Shown in pieces: positions 1-8,025 of a stretch of 40,501 nucleotides of DNA. Source of the stretch: Pseudomonadota bacterium (GTDB lineage Bacteria > Bdellovibrionota > Bacteriovoracia > Bacteriovoracales > Bacteriovoracaceae). Position 1 is the first letter of the stretch; every line of letters begins with the position of its first letter. The notes beneath the pieces were generated by a model. It saw only the letters and a list, made by a program, of their open reading frames with translations. It searched no databases and was not told the origin of the DNA. The position numbers and the translations under genes are program-made. The DNA is taken from assembly GCA_027486525.1 (NCBI GenBank), contig JAIXOY010000093.1, forward strand, positions 1 to 40,501. The letters are read 5' to 3'.

Positions 1-929
1 ATCGGCAGGTTGCGCGTCTTAAACTCTTCCAGGATCGGACGGATGTTGTAGTGCTGCGTGAAGCGATGAGAGGTGTCAAACTCATCCCGTGGCTTGAGAT
101 TCGTAATATCCTTCGGCGGATTCTTCGGCGCATACTGCAGAATCTTTTCCAGGAACGTGGCACAGTTCGCTCCGATGCGCATCTTCTTCTCGTCCGGGAG
201 CTGCTTCTCGGTGTTGTAGAAGATGAAAAGCGAGCGCAGGAGGTCGAGATTTCTCATGACGAACAGGTAAGGCATTTTATCGGCATCGTCAGCGATCTCA
301 AGCCAGCCTAGCTCTTTAAGAGTCAGAACCACCGCCTCCATCTTCGCTTCGGCGATGCTGTAAATGTCACCTGCGTAGAGGTCCAGTGTCTTCTTATGAA
401 CAGAGACCCCTGCTTCGTGTTTCTCTCCGTGAGTTTTGAAAACCAAGAAAAAGGTACTCAATACTTTGAGCACCTCATTTGGTTTCATGAATTCGTACTC
501 ACCGACTTTGCTACCGTATTGAGCGGTAGAGTTCGACTCGAGTTCTTTTAAGCGCGAGTTGGCTTTGCGCAAACGGTTGGCCAGGGTGTTGATGATGGTC
601 TTGAACCATGGGTTCAAGGTCGCCATGGTCTTACCAAAAGCGACGAACGAAATTTCGATGATTTCCGTCGGAACCATCGCGGCCGCAGAAGCCGAACGTT
701 TACGACCTGAACCATCTTCGTCGAAGAAGGCCATCTCGCCGATCACTTCACCGGTGCGTAAAACGGCGATCTCGATGAAGCCTTTCCCTTTTGGTTTAAA
801 CAGTCGGATCTGGCCTCGCTGAATGATGTAGAGGGAGTCAGCTGGATCGCCATCGTTGAACAAAACTTCGTTGCCCTTCAGTTGCCTGAGGCCCGATTTC
901 GCTTGTGTCGTTACCGGCGTGGTGGCCAT
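1..929 (-). CDS. Cyclic nucleotide-binding domain protein (3' part outside window)
   Basis: Reading the minus strand from the ATG at 929 gives an open frame of about 309 codons that runs off the window edge without a stop. Residues ~10-130 form a cNMP-binding (Crp/PKA-type) fold: a GD..DSLY..QRGQIRLF stretch followed by the phosphate-binding cassette with G-E-V-I-G-E-M-A and a downstream K-R-S-A. The rest is helical and charged; a piece near residues 190-215 could be a winged helix, but I cannot show a clear DNA-binding motif, so it may be a ligand-gated effector rather than a Crp-type regulator. Its ATG shares one base with the TAA of the upstream thiolase gene (TAATG, 927-931), so the two are co-transcribed and probably translationally coupled. 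Ligand identity (cAMP, cGMP or other) cannot be read from the sequence. Confidence 0.85.
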   Translation of the reverse strand, partial: MATTPVTTQAKSGLRQLKGNEVLFNDGDPADSLYIIQRGQIRLFKPKGKGFIEIAVLRTGEVIGEMAFFDEDGSGRKRSASAAAMVPTEIIEISFVAFGKTMATLNPWFKTIINTLANRLRKANSRLKELESNSTAQYGSKVGEYEFMKPNEVLKVLSTFFLVFKTHGEKHEAGVSVHKKTLDLYAGDIYSIAEAKMEAVVLTLKELGWLEIADDADKMPYLFVMRNLDLLRSLFIFYNTEKQLPDEKKMRIGANCATFLEKILQYAPKNPPKDITNLKPRDEFDTSHRFTQHYNIRPILEEFKTRNLP

Positions 930-2092
930 TAGCGAACCTTCTCAATCACGACGGCGAGAGCTTCTCCCCCACCGATGCAGATGGCAGCACAGCCGTACTT
1001 CGCATCCTTGCGCTCCATCGCTGTCGTGAGCGTGAGAAGGATACGCGCACCGGAAGCACCGATCGGGTGACCGATCGCCACGGCACCGCCGAGCGTGTTC
1101 ACTTTCTCATGCGGGAGCTTCAACTCTTTCATGGCTGCCATCGTCACTGCCGCAAAAGCTTCGTTGATTTCCCAGAGGTCTACTTGCTCCGTCGTGAGCT
1201 TCGCTTTCTCAAGCGCCTTTTGAATCGCGCCAACCGGAGCCGTGGTGAACCATGTGGGGTTCTGCGCATGAGAGGCCCACGAGACGATCTTAAATTTCGC
1301 CGTGGCTGCGAATGCATCACCGCCCAGAACGAGGGCCGCTGCTCCGTCGTTGATGGTGGAAGCGTTCGCGGCTGTGATGGTGCCGTTCTTATCGAACGCC
1401 GGACGAAGACCGGGGATTTTTTCAAAGTTGGCTTTGAAGGGTCCCTCATCTTCCATCACGTCGACCGCGCCACCTTTTGCAGGAACCGGCACGGCCACGA
1501 TTTCATTTTTAAAGGCGCCGTCTTTCACGGCCGCTTGCGCGCGCTTGAATGATTCAATGGCAAAAGCATCTTGTTCGGCACGAGTCATCGCGTACTTCGT
1601 CACGCACTCTTCGGCACAATTCCCCATCGGACGATCGGTGTACACATCCCACAAGCCATCCCACTGCATGCTGTCTTTGATTTCAGATGATCCGAACTTG
1701 AAACCATTGCGTGAGTTCGGCAGCAAATGTGGAGCGAGCGACATGTTCTCCATGCCGCCAGCGATCACCACTTGGTTCTCACCGGTTTGGATACTACGGG
1801 CCGCGAGGATCACTGACTGCAAACCCGAACCGCAAACTTTGTTGATCGTAGTGCAAGGAACAGCTTCGGGAAGACCGGCGAAAAGTGCGGCCTGCCGAGC
1901 CGGTGCCTGACCTACCCCGGCCTGAACCACGTTGCCCATGAAGACTTCGTCCACGCGATCTTTCGAAAGTCCCGACTTCGCCAAGGCTCCTTGAATCGCC
2001 ACTGCGCCGAGCTTCGTTGCAGGGATTGCAGAAAGGCCTCCCATGAAACTACCGAAAGCAGTGCGAGCACCGGAGAGAATGTAGACGGCCAT
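929..2092 (-). CDS. Acetyl-CoA acetyltransferase (thiolase)
   Basis: A 387-residue type II thiolase, the usual family length. It condenses two acetyl-CoA or cleaves 3-ketoacyl-CoA, the last step of beta-oxidation. Visible signatures: nucleophilic Cys87 in NKVCGSGLQSV, the NINDGAAA-like region (here STINDGAAALVL), the catalytic His in GGAVAIGHPIGASG, and the second Cys near the C-terminus in CIGGGEAL. The open frame extends 24 codons further upstream, but the start at 2092 is preferred because an AAGGA ribosome site lies just ahead and the family N-terminus (VYILSGARTAFG) begins there. It overlaps the downstream cyclic-nucleotide-binding gene by one base. The other three beta-oxidation genes lie at 4724-7501 in a separate operon. 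Biosynthetic versus degradative direction is not decided by sequence. Confidence 0.95.
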   Translation of the reverse strand: MAVYILSGARTAFGSFMGGLSAIPATKLGAVAIQGALAKSGLSKDRVDEVFMGNVVQAGVGQAPARQAALFAGLPEAVPCTTINKVCGSGLQSVILAARSIQTGENQVVIAGGMENMSLAPHLLPNSRNGFKFGSSEIKDSMQWDGLWDVYTDRPMGNCAEECVTKYAMTRAEQDAFAIESFKRAQAAVKDGAFKNEIVAVPVPAKGGAVDVMEDEGPFKANFEKIPGLRPAFDKNGTITAANASTINDGAAALVLGGDAFAATAKFKIVSWASHAQNPTWFTTAPVGAIQKALEKAKLTTEQVDLWEINEAFAAVTMAAMKELKLPHEKVNTLGGAVAIGHPIGASGARILLTLTTAMERKDAKYGCAAICIGGGEALAVVIEKVR

Positions 2093-2195
2093 AGGAAATT
2101 CCTTGAAAAAGAAAGCAGACTTATCTATCTCAACTATTCTATTAATCCCCCTCGACGGGACCAAGTAAAATCTCGCTTTTTAAGGCAGGAACAAG

Positions 2196-2705
2196 ATGCT
2201 GGAACGAAAACCCTCTAAGGTCGTTGGAATTGCCCTCCCAAAGGACTGGATTCAGTCGGTGACTGCACTACTCAATCAAACATATGAGAAGGAATGCGAC
2301 GCACAGGGTCGACACTTTGAGGTGCACGGTCAGATTTTTCCTTCTGAATTAGTCGTCATCTTCGGCTTCAACCCCCAAGATAAGAGCTCCCCTGAAAGCT
2401 CAGTGAGCTGCTTCATTTCCTGTGACACCGCCGATATCGCCACTCCGGATCTCGTTAAAACGACCCAGGAGAACTTTGTTCTCATGGCCGGCATGTTCTT
2501 CGATGAAGTGTTTGCCACTGAAGATTGGTCAGACTGGGAACCGAACTGGCAGGAAGTTGAGTGGAAAGACAAAAAGTACTTCTACAAGATGACTCGCGAA
2601 AACGTCACACTCACACTGGAAGCGGATCGCCTGCTTCGAGAAGCAAACTTTGTCGAAGACCTCGAGGACTTTGACGACGAAGATGAAGACGAAACCCGCC
2701 ACTAA
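2196..2705 (+). CDS. Conserved hypothetical acidic protein
   Basis: 169 residues with no signal peptide or membrane segment, so probably cytoplasmic. The body is mixed alpha/beta and the C-terminus (last ~20 residues) is very acidic, rich in Asp and Glu. I recognise no family. The start has an AGGA ribosome site (GCAGGAACAAG before ATG). It is divergent from the thiolase and converges on a secreted-protein gene, with a hairpin terminator between. The even codon use and well-placed ribosome site make it a real gene, but its function is unknown. Confidence 0.75.
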   Translation: MLERKPSKVVGIALPKDWIQSVTALLNQTYEKECDAQGRHFEVHGQIFPSELVVIFGFNPQDKSSPESSVSCFISCDTADIATPDLVKTTQENFVLMAGMFFDEVFATEDWSDWEPNWQEVEWKDKKYFYKMTRENVTLTLEADRLLREANFVEDLEDFDDEDEDETRH

Positions 2706-2708
2706 AGC

Positions 2709-2731
2709 AGGGCACCTCTCGGGGCCCTTTT
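2709..2731 (+). terminator. Rho-independent terminator after the 2196-2705 gene
   Basis: AGGGC (2709-2713) pairs with GCCCT (2724-2728) around a 10-base loop, followed by a short T run. It starts four bases after the stop codon of the plus-strand gene. The stem is short, so efficiency is uncertain. Confidence 0.6.
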
Positions 2732-2733
2732 CA

Positions 2734-3318
2734 TTACTTCTTGTGCACGACGACTTCATTCACTTTAATTGTTTTAGGAACATAGAAGAGTTCTTCACGA
2801 CAGTAAGGGCCATCTTCCATGGAGCAAATTGTTGAGCGCTGGTAATCCAAAACGCGGACGACGTGCGAGCGCTCAGTGACCACGACTGCAAAATTAGCTC
2901 GCAGGATGGCCTGGCGAGCGCGGGCACGACGCTGAAGCAAATCAAAGACCGTGGTGTTCTGCTTGAGCTTTGCTAAATCTTCTGCCGAAAGTAAGTTCAC
3001 CGGCAAGTTCAAGTCAACCCACTGCTCACCATCATCGTCCATTGAGCCAGGGGTGAAGTAAGAGACCGTTACGCGTAACGCTGGAACTCGCTCGAGGATA
3101 ATGCGCTGGTCGCAGAAACTGCTTTCGCCGCAGTACTCTTCTTCGATGATCTTGACCTTCGACTCTGCTTTGTAGAAATGGATATCGTTTAATTTGATTT
3201 TAGATACGTCACCGGCAAGCTGAAGCTTGTTATTGAACACGTCGATGTTAACGATTCTCTCTGAAGCGAAAGCTGCGACTGACAAAAGACTGATGAGTAA
3301 CAACGCTGCAAACTTCAT
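2734..3318 (-). CDS. Secreted hypothetical protein
   Basis: 194 residues. The N-terminus MKFAALLLISLLSVAAFASE is a classical Sec signal peptide with an AFA-S cleavage site near residue 18. The mature part contains four cysteines in two close groups (C-GESSF-C and C-SMEDGPY-C), suggesting disulfides in the periplasm or outside the cell. No known domain is recognised. The two Cys pairs and the beta-rich pattern look like a small envelope domain. It converges with the 2196-2705 gene and stands alone. Confidence 0.75.
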   Translation of the reverse strand: MKFAALLLISLLSVAAFASERIVNIDVFNNKLQLAGDVSKIKLNDIHFYKAESKVKIIEEEYCGESSFCDQRIILERVPALRVTVSYFTPGSMDDDGEQWVDLNLPVNLLSAEDLAKLKQNTTVFDLLQRRARARQAILRANFAVVVTERSHVVRVLDYQRSTICSMEDGPYCREELFYVPKTIKVNEVVVHKK

Positions 3319-3430
3319 GAATACTCCGTTTCGATGGGGGGAAAGAGTGTGCGGAGGATAGATGAGGAAAGAAGCCTTCTGGGCCCCAGATCACGTCATG
3401 AAAATGTTAAGAATAGGAAAAGATGGAAAA

Positions 3431-3451
3431 AGCCCCTCACGAGGAGGGGCT
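3431..3451 (-). terminator. Rho-independent terminator of the Lys-rich protein gene
   Basis: AGCCCCTC (3431-3438) and GAGGGGCT (3444-3451) form an 8-bp GC-rich stem with a 5-base loop. On the minus strand it is followed by a T run (complement of the A run at 3426-3430). It lies a few bases beyond the stop codon at 3457. Confidence 0.85.
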
Positions 3452-3456
3452 CAAAA

Positions 3457-4638
3457 TCATTCAGCGTCTTCGTATCGGACCGTGCCGTTAAAGCGTTCGA
3501 TCCCAATGTCCCCATCATCGTCATCATCATCATTCTGCTCGAAGTCTTCTTCTTCGAAGTCGAACTCGTTCGTGATGTTGAGCTCGTTCAGAACTTTGTA
3601 GAACTCTTTGTCGTCTGACAAATCGTTGGTGATCGCTTCGATGTACTTCGGCGGGTACTTCGAGATCAGCTCCTCGATGTACTCTTGCAGCTTGCCTTCG
3701 CTCAAAATTTCTTTCTTGCGTTGGATGTTCTTCCAGCCCTTCAGGTAGTGGAGGCGGCACCAGCTCTGCGAGGTGCGAATGTTGTCGCAGCCTTTCTCAA
3801 CGCATGAGTCGTCTTTTGGATCCACGAAGAAATCCAGCGTGCCAATCGCGCCAACGATGTCTTTCCACGCGAAGTGTTCGCGGAGCTCCGCGATTTCATC
3901 GGCGATTTTACCTTCGAGGTCACCGACACTGTATTTTTTGAAGCCGCGCTCGAGGTCGTGCGTGCCTTCTTCGTCGAACTTACGGCCGCCTTTGCCTTTC
4001 GCGGCAACGCGCTTGAAGTCTTCTTCGTCGTCATCTTCATCTCCTTTACGGGCCCGTGGAGCATCGTCTTCAACTTCTTCACCACGAGCGCGGCGCTTGG
4101 CATCGTCTTTCGCCTTCAGCTTCGCAGCCTTCTCGTCTTCTTTCGCTTTAACTTTGGCAGCTTTTTCAGCTTCCTTTGCGGCGAGTTTTTTATTCTTTTC
4201 TGCGTCTTTCGCCGCCTGGATTTTAGCTTTCTCAGCGTCTTTCTTGGCGCGCTCTTTGTCCTTGGCAGCATCCGCTTTCGCTTTCGCAGCGTCAGCTTTC
4301 GCTTTAAGAGCTTCTTTCTTCGCGCGCTCTTTTTCTTTTGCTGCGTCAGCTTTCGCTTTGGCGGCTTCTTTCTTCGCGCGCTCTTTTTCTCTCAAAGCTT
4401 CAGCCTTCGCTTTAGCTGCTTCTTTCTTCGCGCGCTCTTTGTCGGCCTTAGAAAGCACCTTGCCGACGAACTTCGTCGCAGTCTTCAAGAGACCTTTTTT
4501 CGCAGGAGGAGCTTTCTTCGCTGGGGCTTTCTTCGCCGCAGGTTTAGCTTTAATTTTGGCCACTGGTTTCCCTTTCGCCTTCGCTTTTGCTGCAGGCTTC
4601 TTGGCCACTATCTTAGTCTTGGGTTTGGTTTTCGCCAT
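3457..4638 (-). CDS. Histone-H1-like Lys/Ala-rich protein with C-terminal zinc-type module
   Basis: 393 residues. About the first 185 are almost only Lys, Ala, Pro, Glu and Arg: a KPAAK/KAPAKKAP segment like histone H1 tails, then a long charged helix built of an 18-residue repeat (ERAKKEAAKAKADAAKEK type). The second half is an ordinary globular domain containing C279-x4-C284-x9-C294-x2-H297, which resembles the CxxxGC...C.xHY zinc knuckle seen in many DNA-associated and phage proteins. The last ~30 residues are strongly acidic. I infer a nucleoid-associated or nucleic-acid-binding role; this is not proven. The ATG at 4638 has a GGAG ribosome site; an ATG nine codons upstream has none. It lies downstream of the fatty-acid operon but behind a terminator. 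Confidence 0.8.
   Translation of the reverse strand: MAKTKPKTKIVAKKPAAKAKAKGKPVAKIKAKPAAKKAPAKKAPPAKKGLLKTATKFVGKVLSKADKERAKKEAAKAKAEALREKERAKKEAAKAKADAAKEKERAKKEALKAKADAAKAKADAAKDKERAKKDAEKAKIQAAKDAEKNKKLAAKEAEKAAKVKAKEDEKAAKLKAKDDAKRRARGEEVEDDAPRARKGDEDDDEEDFKRVAAKGKGGRKFDEEGTHDLERGFKKYSVGDLEGKIADEIAELREHFAWKDIVGAIGTLDFFVDPKDDSCVEKGCDNIRTSQSWCRLHYLKGWKNIQRKKEILSEGKLQEYIEELISKYPPKYIEAITNDLSDDKEFYKVLNELNITNEFDFEEEDFEQNDDDDDDGDIGIERFNGTVRYEDAE
4236..4440. repeat. 54-bp in-frame tandem repeat inside the Lys-rich gene
   Basis: The block CTTCTTTCTTCGCGCG recurs at 4311, 4365 and 4419, exactly 54 bases apart, with a diverged copy near 4236 offset by a duplicated seven-codon unit. It encodes the 18-residue Lys/Ala/Glu repeat. 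Such repeats change length easily by slippage or recombination, so copy number may differ between strains. Confidence 0.8.
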
Positions 4639-4676
4639 AGATTTCGTAACTCCGCCAAAGATCAAACAAAAATAGT

Positions 4677-4704
4677 GGACACCGTACCAAACAGCACAGT
4701 GTCC
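4677..4704 (-). terminator. Terminator of the acyl-CoA operon
   Basis: GGACAC (4677-4682 complement side) and GTGTCC (4699-4704) pair, with a further two base pairs beyond a mismatch. On the minus strand the stem is followed by ACTATTTTTG. It sits 20 bases after the acyl-CoA dehydrogenase stop at 4724 and upstream of the Lys-rich gene. Confidence 0.65.
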
Positions 4705-4723
4705 GTCTAACGGAATCAGTTGG

Positions 4724-5866
4724 TTATTGGAGGTCTTTCAGCTCGTTGGCGGCGATCACCATACGCTGAACTTCCGAAGTTCCCTCGTAAATTTCGGTAA
4801 TTTTTGCGTCCCGGAAGTAGCGCTCCACTGGGTATTCTTTGGTGTAACCATTACCACCACAGAGCTGAATCGCCTTGGTGGTCACCCACATGGCCGACTC
4901 AGAGGCCATCAACTTCGCTTGCGCTGACTCTTTAGAGTACGGACGCCCCGCGTCTTTAAGCGCAGAAGCGTGATAAATCAACAAACGCGATGAAGCAATT
5001 TTCGTGCTCATATCAGCGAGCATAAATTGAATCCCCTGCAAGTTCGCCAAGGGAGCGCCGAACTGCACGCGCTCTTTCACGTATTTTGCAGCGTACGTGA
5101 ATGCACCCTGTGCGATCCCCAGGGCCTGAGCAGCAATACCGATACGGCCACCGTCGAGAGTCGCCATCGCAACGCGGAAACCTTTCTCTGGGTCGCCGAG
5201 CAAAGCATCTTTTGGAACTTTCACTTTATCAAACGCAAGTTGGGCCGTTGAAGAACCGCGGATCCCAAGCTTGTCTTCGATTTTGATGATCGAGAATCCC
5301 GGTGATGAAGTCTCAACGATAAACGCCGAAATGCCTTTGTAGTCTGGCGTTTTCTTGGTTTTCGCAAAGACGATCGCGACGTTGGCCTCTTTGCCGTTGG
5401 TGATCCAGTTTTTTACGCCATTGATTTCCCAATGATCGCCTTTGTCTTCCGCCATCGTTGTTAATGAACCCGCATCAGATCCAGCGTTGGGCTCAGAAAG
5501 CGCGAAGCAACCAATCCACTCACCGCTGGCGAGCTTGGGAAGGAATTTTTTCTTTTGAGCGTCGGTACCGAAATTCAAAATCGGCCACACACACAAGGAT
5601 GTGTGCGCGGAGACGAACACACCGGTGGACGCGCAGTTGCGCGAAAGCTCTTCAATCAAAAGTGCGTAGCTTAAATAGTCGAGGCCTGCACCGCCGAACT
5701 CTTCTGGAATGTATGAACCAAGAAAACCGTTCTCCGCAAGTTTTGCGATGATGTCTTTCGGCATCTCCCCGTCATGGTCGATTCCCATGGCCCGCGGGCC
5801 AATCTCAGCATCCGAGAATTTCTTTATCATGTCGCGAACTTCGTTGTATTTCTCGTCGAGCAACAT
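4724..5866 (-). CDS. Acyl-CoA dehydrogenase (short-chain/butyryl type)
   Basis: 380 residues, the normal size for short-chain acyl-CoA dehydrogenases. It oxidises acyl-CoA to trans-2-enoyl-CoA with FAD, passing electrons to ETF. Visible signatures: CFALSEPNAGSDAG (flavin/substrate signature 1), W-I-T-N-G near the flavin, the C-terminal QLCGGNGYTKEYPVER signature 2, and catalytic Glu361 in IYEGTSE. The Glu position matches short-chain/butyryl enzymes. The ribosome site AAAGGAG lies inside the end of the upstream enoyl-CoA hydratase gene, whose TAG stop is only two bases ahead. It is the last gene of the operon and is followed by a terminator. Confidence 0.95.
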   Translation of the reverse strand: MLLDEKYNEVRDMIKKFSDAEIGPRAMGIDHDGEMPKDIIAKLAENGFLGSYIPEEFGGAGLDYLSYALLIEELSRNCASTGVFVSAHTSLCVWPILNFGTDAQKKKFLPKLASGEWIGCFALSEPNAGSDAGSLTTMAEDKGDHWEINGVKNWITNGKEANVAIVFAKTKKTPDYKGISAFIVETSSPGFSIIKIEDKLGIRGSSTAQLAFDKVKVPKDALLGDPEKGFRVAMATLDGGRIGIAAQALGIAQGAFTYAAKYVKERVQFGAPLANLQGIQFMLADMSTKIASSRLLIYHASALKDAGRPYSKESAQAKLMASESAMWVTTKAIQLCGGNGYTKEYPVERYFRDAKITEIYEGTSEVQRMVIAANELKDLQ

Positions 5867-5868
5867 CC

Positions 5869-6654
5869 CTATTCTCCTTTGAAAACGGCCGGGCGCTTAG
5901 CCATAAACGCGGCAGTCCCTTCTTTCATATCTTGTGAGGTAAATAATTGTGAGAACGCATTCGCTTCAAGCGCAAGACCTTGCTCCAATGTCGTCTGCGC
6001 CCCTTGGTCGATCACGCGCTTGGCGATGCCCACCGCCAGCGGCGAGTTTTTTGCCACCAAGGCGAGATAGTCGCGACAGCCCTGCATGAGCACGGCTTTA
6101 TCTGTGAAAATCTGAGTGGCGATGCCGCGTGAGAGGGCTTCTGTCGCCGTGAGATTTTTCCCAGCAAACACCATTTCTTTTGCAAAGGCTGGATTTGTAC
6201 GACGAGCGAGTCGTTGTGTTCCACCAAATCCTGGCAACAACCCGAGTTTTACTTCTGGCAAACCAAACACGGCTTTCTCAGAGGCAAAAATGAAATCACA
6301 CGCCAGGGCCATTTCGAAACCACCGCCGAGAGCAAAACCATGAACGGCGGCAATGGTTGGGTACGGAAGATACTCAAACATCACGCTGACGGTTTGACCG
6401 AGACGACCAAACTCACCAGCGGCTTTCGCATCCATGGTGGTCATGGCAAGAATATCGGCACCGGCGATGAACGCTTTTTCTCCTGCACCCGTGAGAATGA
6501 GACCGGTCAGTTTTTTAGTAGCGGCCTGTGACAAAAAAGCCTTAAGCTCAGACAACACAGTCGCATCCAGCGCGTTCAATTTGTCTGGGCGATTGATCGT
6601 AAGAACACCGACCTTATCAACTTCTTCGTACTGCAGAGTTTGGAACTCACTCAT
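5869..6654 (-). CDS. Enoyl-CoA hydratase (crotonase)
   Basis: 261 residues of the crotonase family, hydrating trans-2-enoyl-CoA to 3-hydroxyacyl-CoA. The oxyanion-hole segments are present (AFIAGADI and HGFALGGG), as are both catalytic glutamates, Glu114 (GGGFEMAL) and Glu134 (GLPEVKLGLLPG). Both Glu residues are retained, which supports hydratase activity rather than isomerase or hydrolase only. The frame extends 17 codons upstream, but the ATG at 6654 is preferred: it overlaps the last 8 bases of the hydroxyacyl-CoA dehydrogenase gene (TTTATGAGTGA), an arrangement typical of translational coupling, and the family N-terminus starts there. Confidence 0.95.
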   Translation of the reverse strand: MSEFQTLQYEEVDKVGVLTINRPDKLNALDATVLSELKAFLSQAATKKLTGLILTGAGEKAFIAGADILAMTTMDAKAAGEFGRLGQTVSVMFEYLPYPTIAAVHGFALGGGFEMALACDFIFASEKAVFGLPEVKLGLLPGFGGTQRLARRTNPAFAKEMVFAGKNLTATEALSRGIATQIFTDKAVLMQGCRDYLALVAKNSPLAVGIAKRVIDQGAQTTLEQGLALEANAFSQLFTSQDMKEGTAAFMAKRPAVFKGE

Positions 6655-7501
6655 AAACGAACACGCCTTTTTTATTCTTACGACCGTAGCGACCAGCGGC
6701 CACATACTGCTTCAACAGTGGGCACGGACGGTACTTTGTGTCTGATAAACCGGTGTGGAGCACATCCATGATCGCCAAGCAGGTGTCAAGACCGATGAAG
6801 TCCGCGAGCTCCAGTGGGCCCATTGGCTGATTGGTGCCGAGCTTCATCGCGGTATCAATGTCTTTAGCCGAGGCGACGCCCTCGTAAAGAGCGTAGAATG
6901 CTTCGTTGATCATCGGCATGAGAATACGATTCACGGCGAAACCAGGATAATCCTGAGCACGCACAAAGGTCTTGCCCATTTTCTCCGCAGCAGCGGCGAC
7001 CGTATTGAACGTCTCGTCACTGGTCTCGAGTCCACGGATCCCCTCAACTAATTTCATGACCGGCACTGGATTCATGAAATGCATGCCTGCCACGAGATGC
7101 GGACGCTTCGTTTGTGCGGCAATTTCAGTGATGGAGATAGAGGATGTATTCGAAGCCAGCAAAGCGTCTGGCTTCACGATTTCATCGAGCTTTTTGAAAA
7201 TATCAAATTTTAGCGCGCGGTTCTCAGTGGCCGCTTCAATCACGAGGTCACAGTCTCTGAGAGTTTTCATGTCATTGGCGGTTTTGAGACGTTTCAAAGC
7301 AGCGTCAGCATCGGCCGCGCTCCACTTCGATTTCTCCACACCTTTATTGAGCTGGTTCTTAATGAAATCAACGCCAGCGTCTAAAGCGTTTTGAAACGCA
7401 TCGAAAATAATGACGTCAAAACCAGATTGAATAGCTACCTGAGCGATGCCTCGGCCCATTTGACCAGCACCAACGACACCAATAATGCGGATGTTTTGCA
7501 T
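6647..7501 (-). CDS. hbd: 3-hydroxybutyryl-CoA dehydrogenase
   Basis: 284 residues, equal to the family norm (about 282). It oxidises 3-hydroxyacyl-CoA with NAD or NADP, or runs in reverse. Visible: the Rossmann GxGxxG motif (GAGQMGRG, residues 11-18), the catalytic His141 in HFMNPVPVMKLVEG with Glu153, Ser/Asn in ASNTSSISI, and the C-terminal helical dimer domain starting at GFAVNRILMPMINEAF. It is the first gene of a three-gene operon with hydratase and acyl-CoA dehydrogenase; an AAGGG ribosome site precedes the ATG. Together with the thiolase this is a complete C4-type beta-oxidation cycle. Confidence 0.95.
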   Translation of the reverse strand: MQNIRIIGVVGAGQMGRGIAQVAIQSGFDVIIFDAFQNALDAGVDFIKNQLNKGVEKSKWSAADADAALKRLKTANDMKTLRDCDLVIEAATENRALKFDIFKKLDEIVKPDALLASNTSSISITEIAAQTKRPHLVAGMHFMNPVPVMKLVEGIRGLETSDETFNTVAAAAEKMGKTFVRAQDYPGFAVNRILMPMINEAFYALYEGVASAKDIDTAMKLGTNQPMGPLELADFIGLDTCLAIMDVLHTGLSDTKYRPCPLLKQYVAAGRYGRKNKKGVFVYE

Positions 7502-7609
7502 AGCAACCCTTTGGCAGTTAAATCATGGATATCTTTGAAGAAAAACTCCTTCACTCTGCCCTGAATGCGCCCAGCCGGTCAACAGACTCATGTGAGACAC
7601 GAGGTTCTC

Positions 7610-7638
7610 TTGCCATGGTCCGCAAAAGTGTTTATAAC
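7610..7638 (+). promoter_or_regulatory. Sigma-70-type promoter of rpsT
   Basis: TTGCCA (7610-7615), a 17-base spacer, then TATAAC (7633-7638). Transcription would begin near 7645, giving a leader of about 35 bases before the GTG start at 7681. Confidence 0.75.
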
Positions 7639-7680
7639 TTCGCGGATACATTAGTACCGAATCATCTTTAGGAGTGCATC

Positions 7681-7947
7681 GTGGCAAACCACAAGTCATC
7701 AACGAAACGCGCAAAACAAGACAAAGTTAAGCGTATGACCAATAAAGTAAAAAAAGCCTCTGCTCGTACAGCCGTAAAAGCTGTTCGCGACGCGATCGTT
7801 AAGGGCGACAAGACTGCGGCTTTGTCTGTTTTGAAGACTGCTCAATCAAAATTGATGAAAGTTGCTAAGTCTCCAGCTATGCACAAGAAGACGGTAGCTC
7901 GCAAGATCTCACGTCTCACGAAGCAAGTAGCTGCGCTCACTAAGTAA
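7681..7947 (+). CDS. rpsT: Small ribosomal subunit protein S20 (bS20)
   Basis: 88 residues. The start MANHKSSTKRAKQDKVKR and the basic helical body are characteristic of bS20, which binds 16S rRNA early in 30S assembly. The start codon is GTG, preceded by AGGAG six bases away. Non-AUG starts are known in this family (E. coli uses UUG, which is involved in autoregulation), so weak initiation here may serve the same purpose; that is inference. The gene is a single transcription unit with a good promoter upstream and a strong terminator downstream. Confidence 0.97.
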   Translation: MANHKSSTKRAKQDKVKRMTNKVKKASARTAVKAVRDAIVKGDKTAALSVLKTAQSKLMKVAKSPAMHKKTVARKISRLTKQVAALTK

Positions 7948-7972
7948 TCCCGATCTTGACTTAAATTTTCTG

Positions 7973-8008
7973 AAGCCCATATTGTGTAACTACATTATGG
8001 GCTTTTTC
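7973..8008 (+). terminator. Rho-independent terminator of rpsT
   Basis: AAGCCCATA (7973-7981) pairs with TATGGGCTT (7996-8004) around a 14-base loop and is followed by a run of T. Confidence 0.9.
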
Positions 8009-8025
8009 TATTTTGGAGACTCCAC

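Noticed and set aside
905-1552. 215-codon open frame antisense to thiolase
   Set aside because: Thiolase is certain on the other strand; this frame has Arg/His-rich composition with no domain or ribosome site.
3773-4675. 300-codon open frame on the plus strand, antisense to the Lys-rich gene (and a second one, 3874-4710)
   Set aside because: Both are Ser/Ala/Phe-rich mirror images caused by the Lys/Ala codon repeats; no ribosome site, no plausible fold. Shadows of the minus-strand gene.
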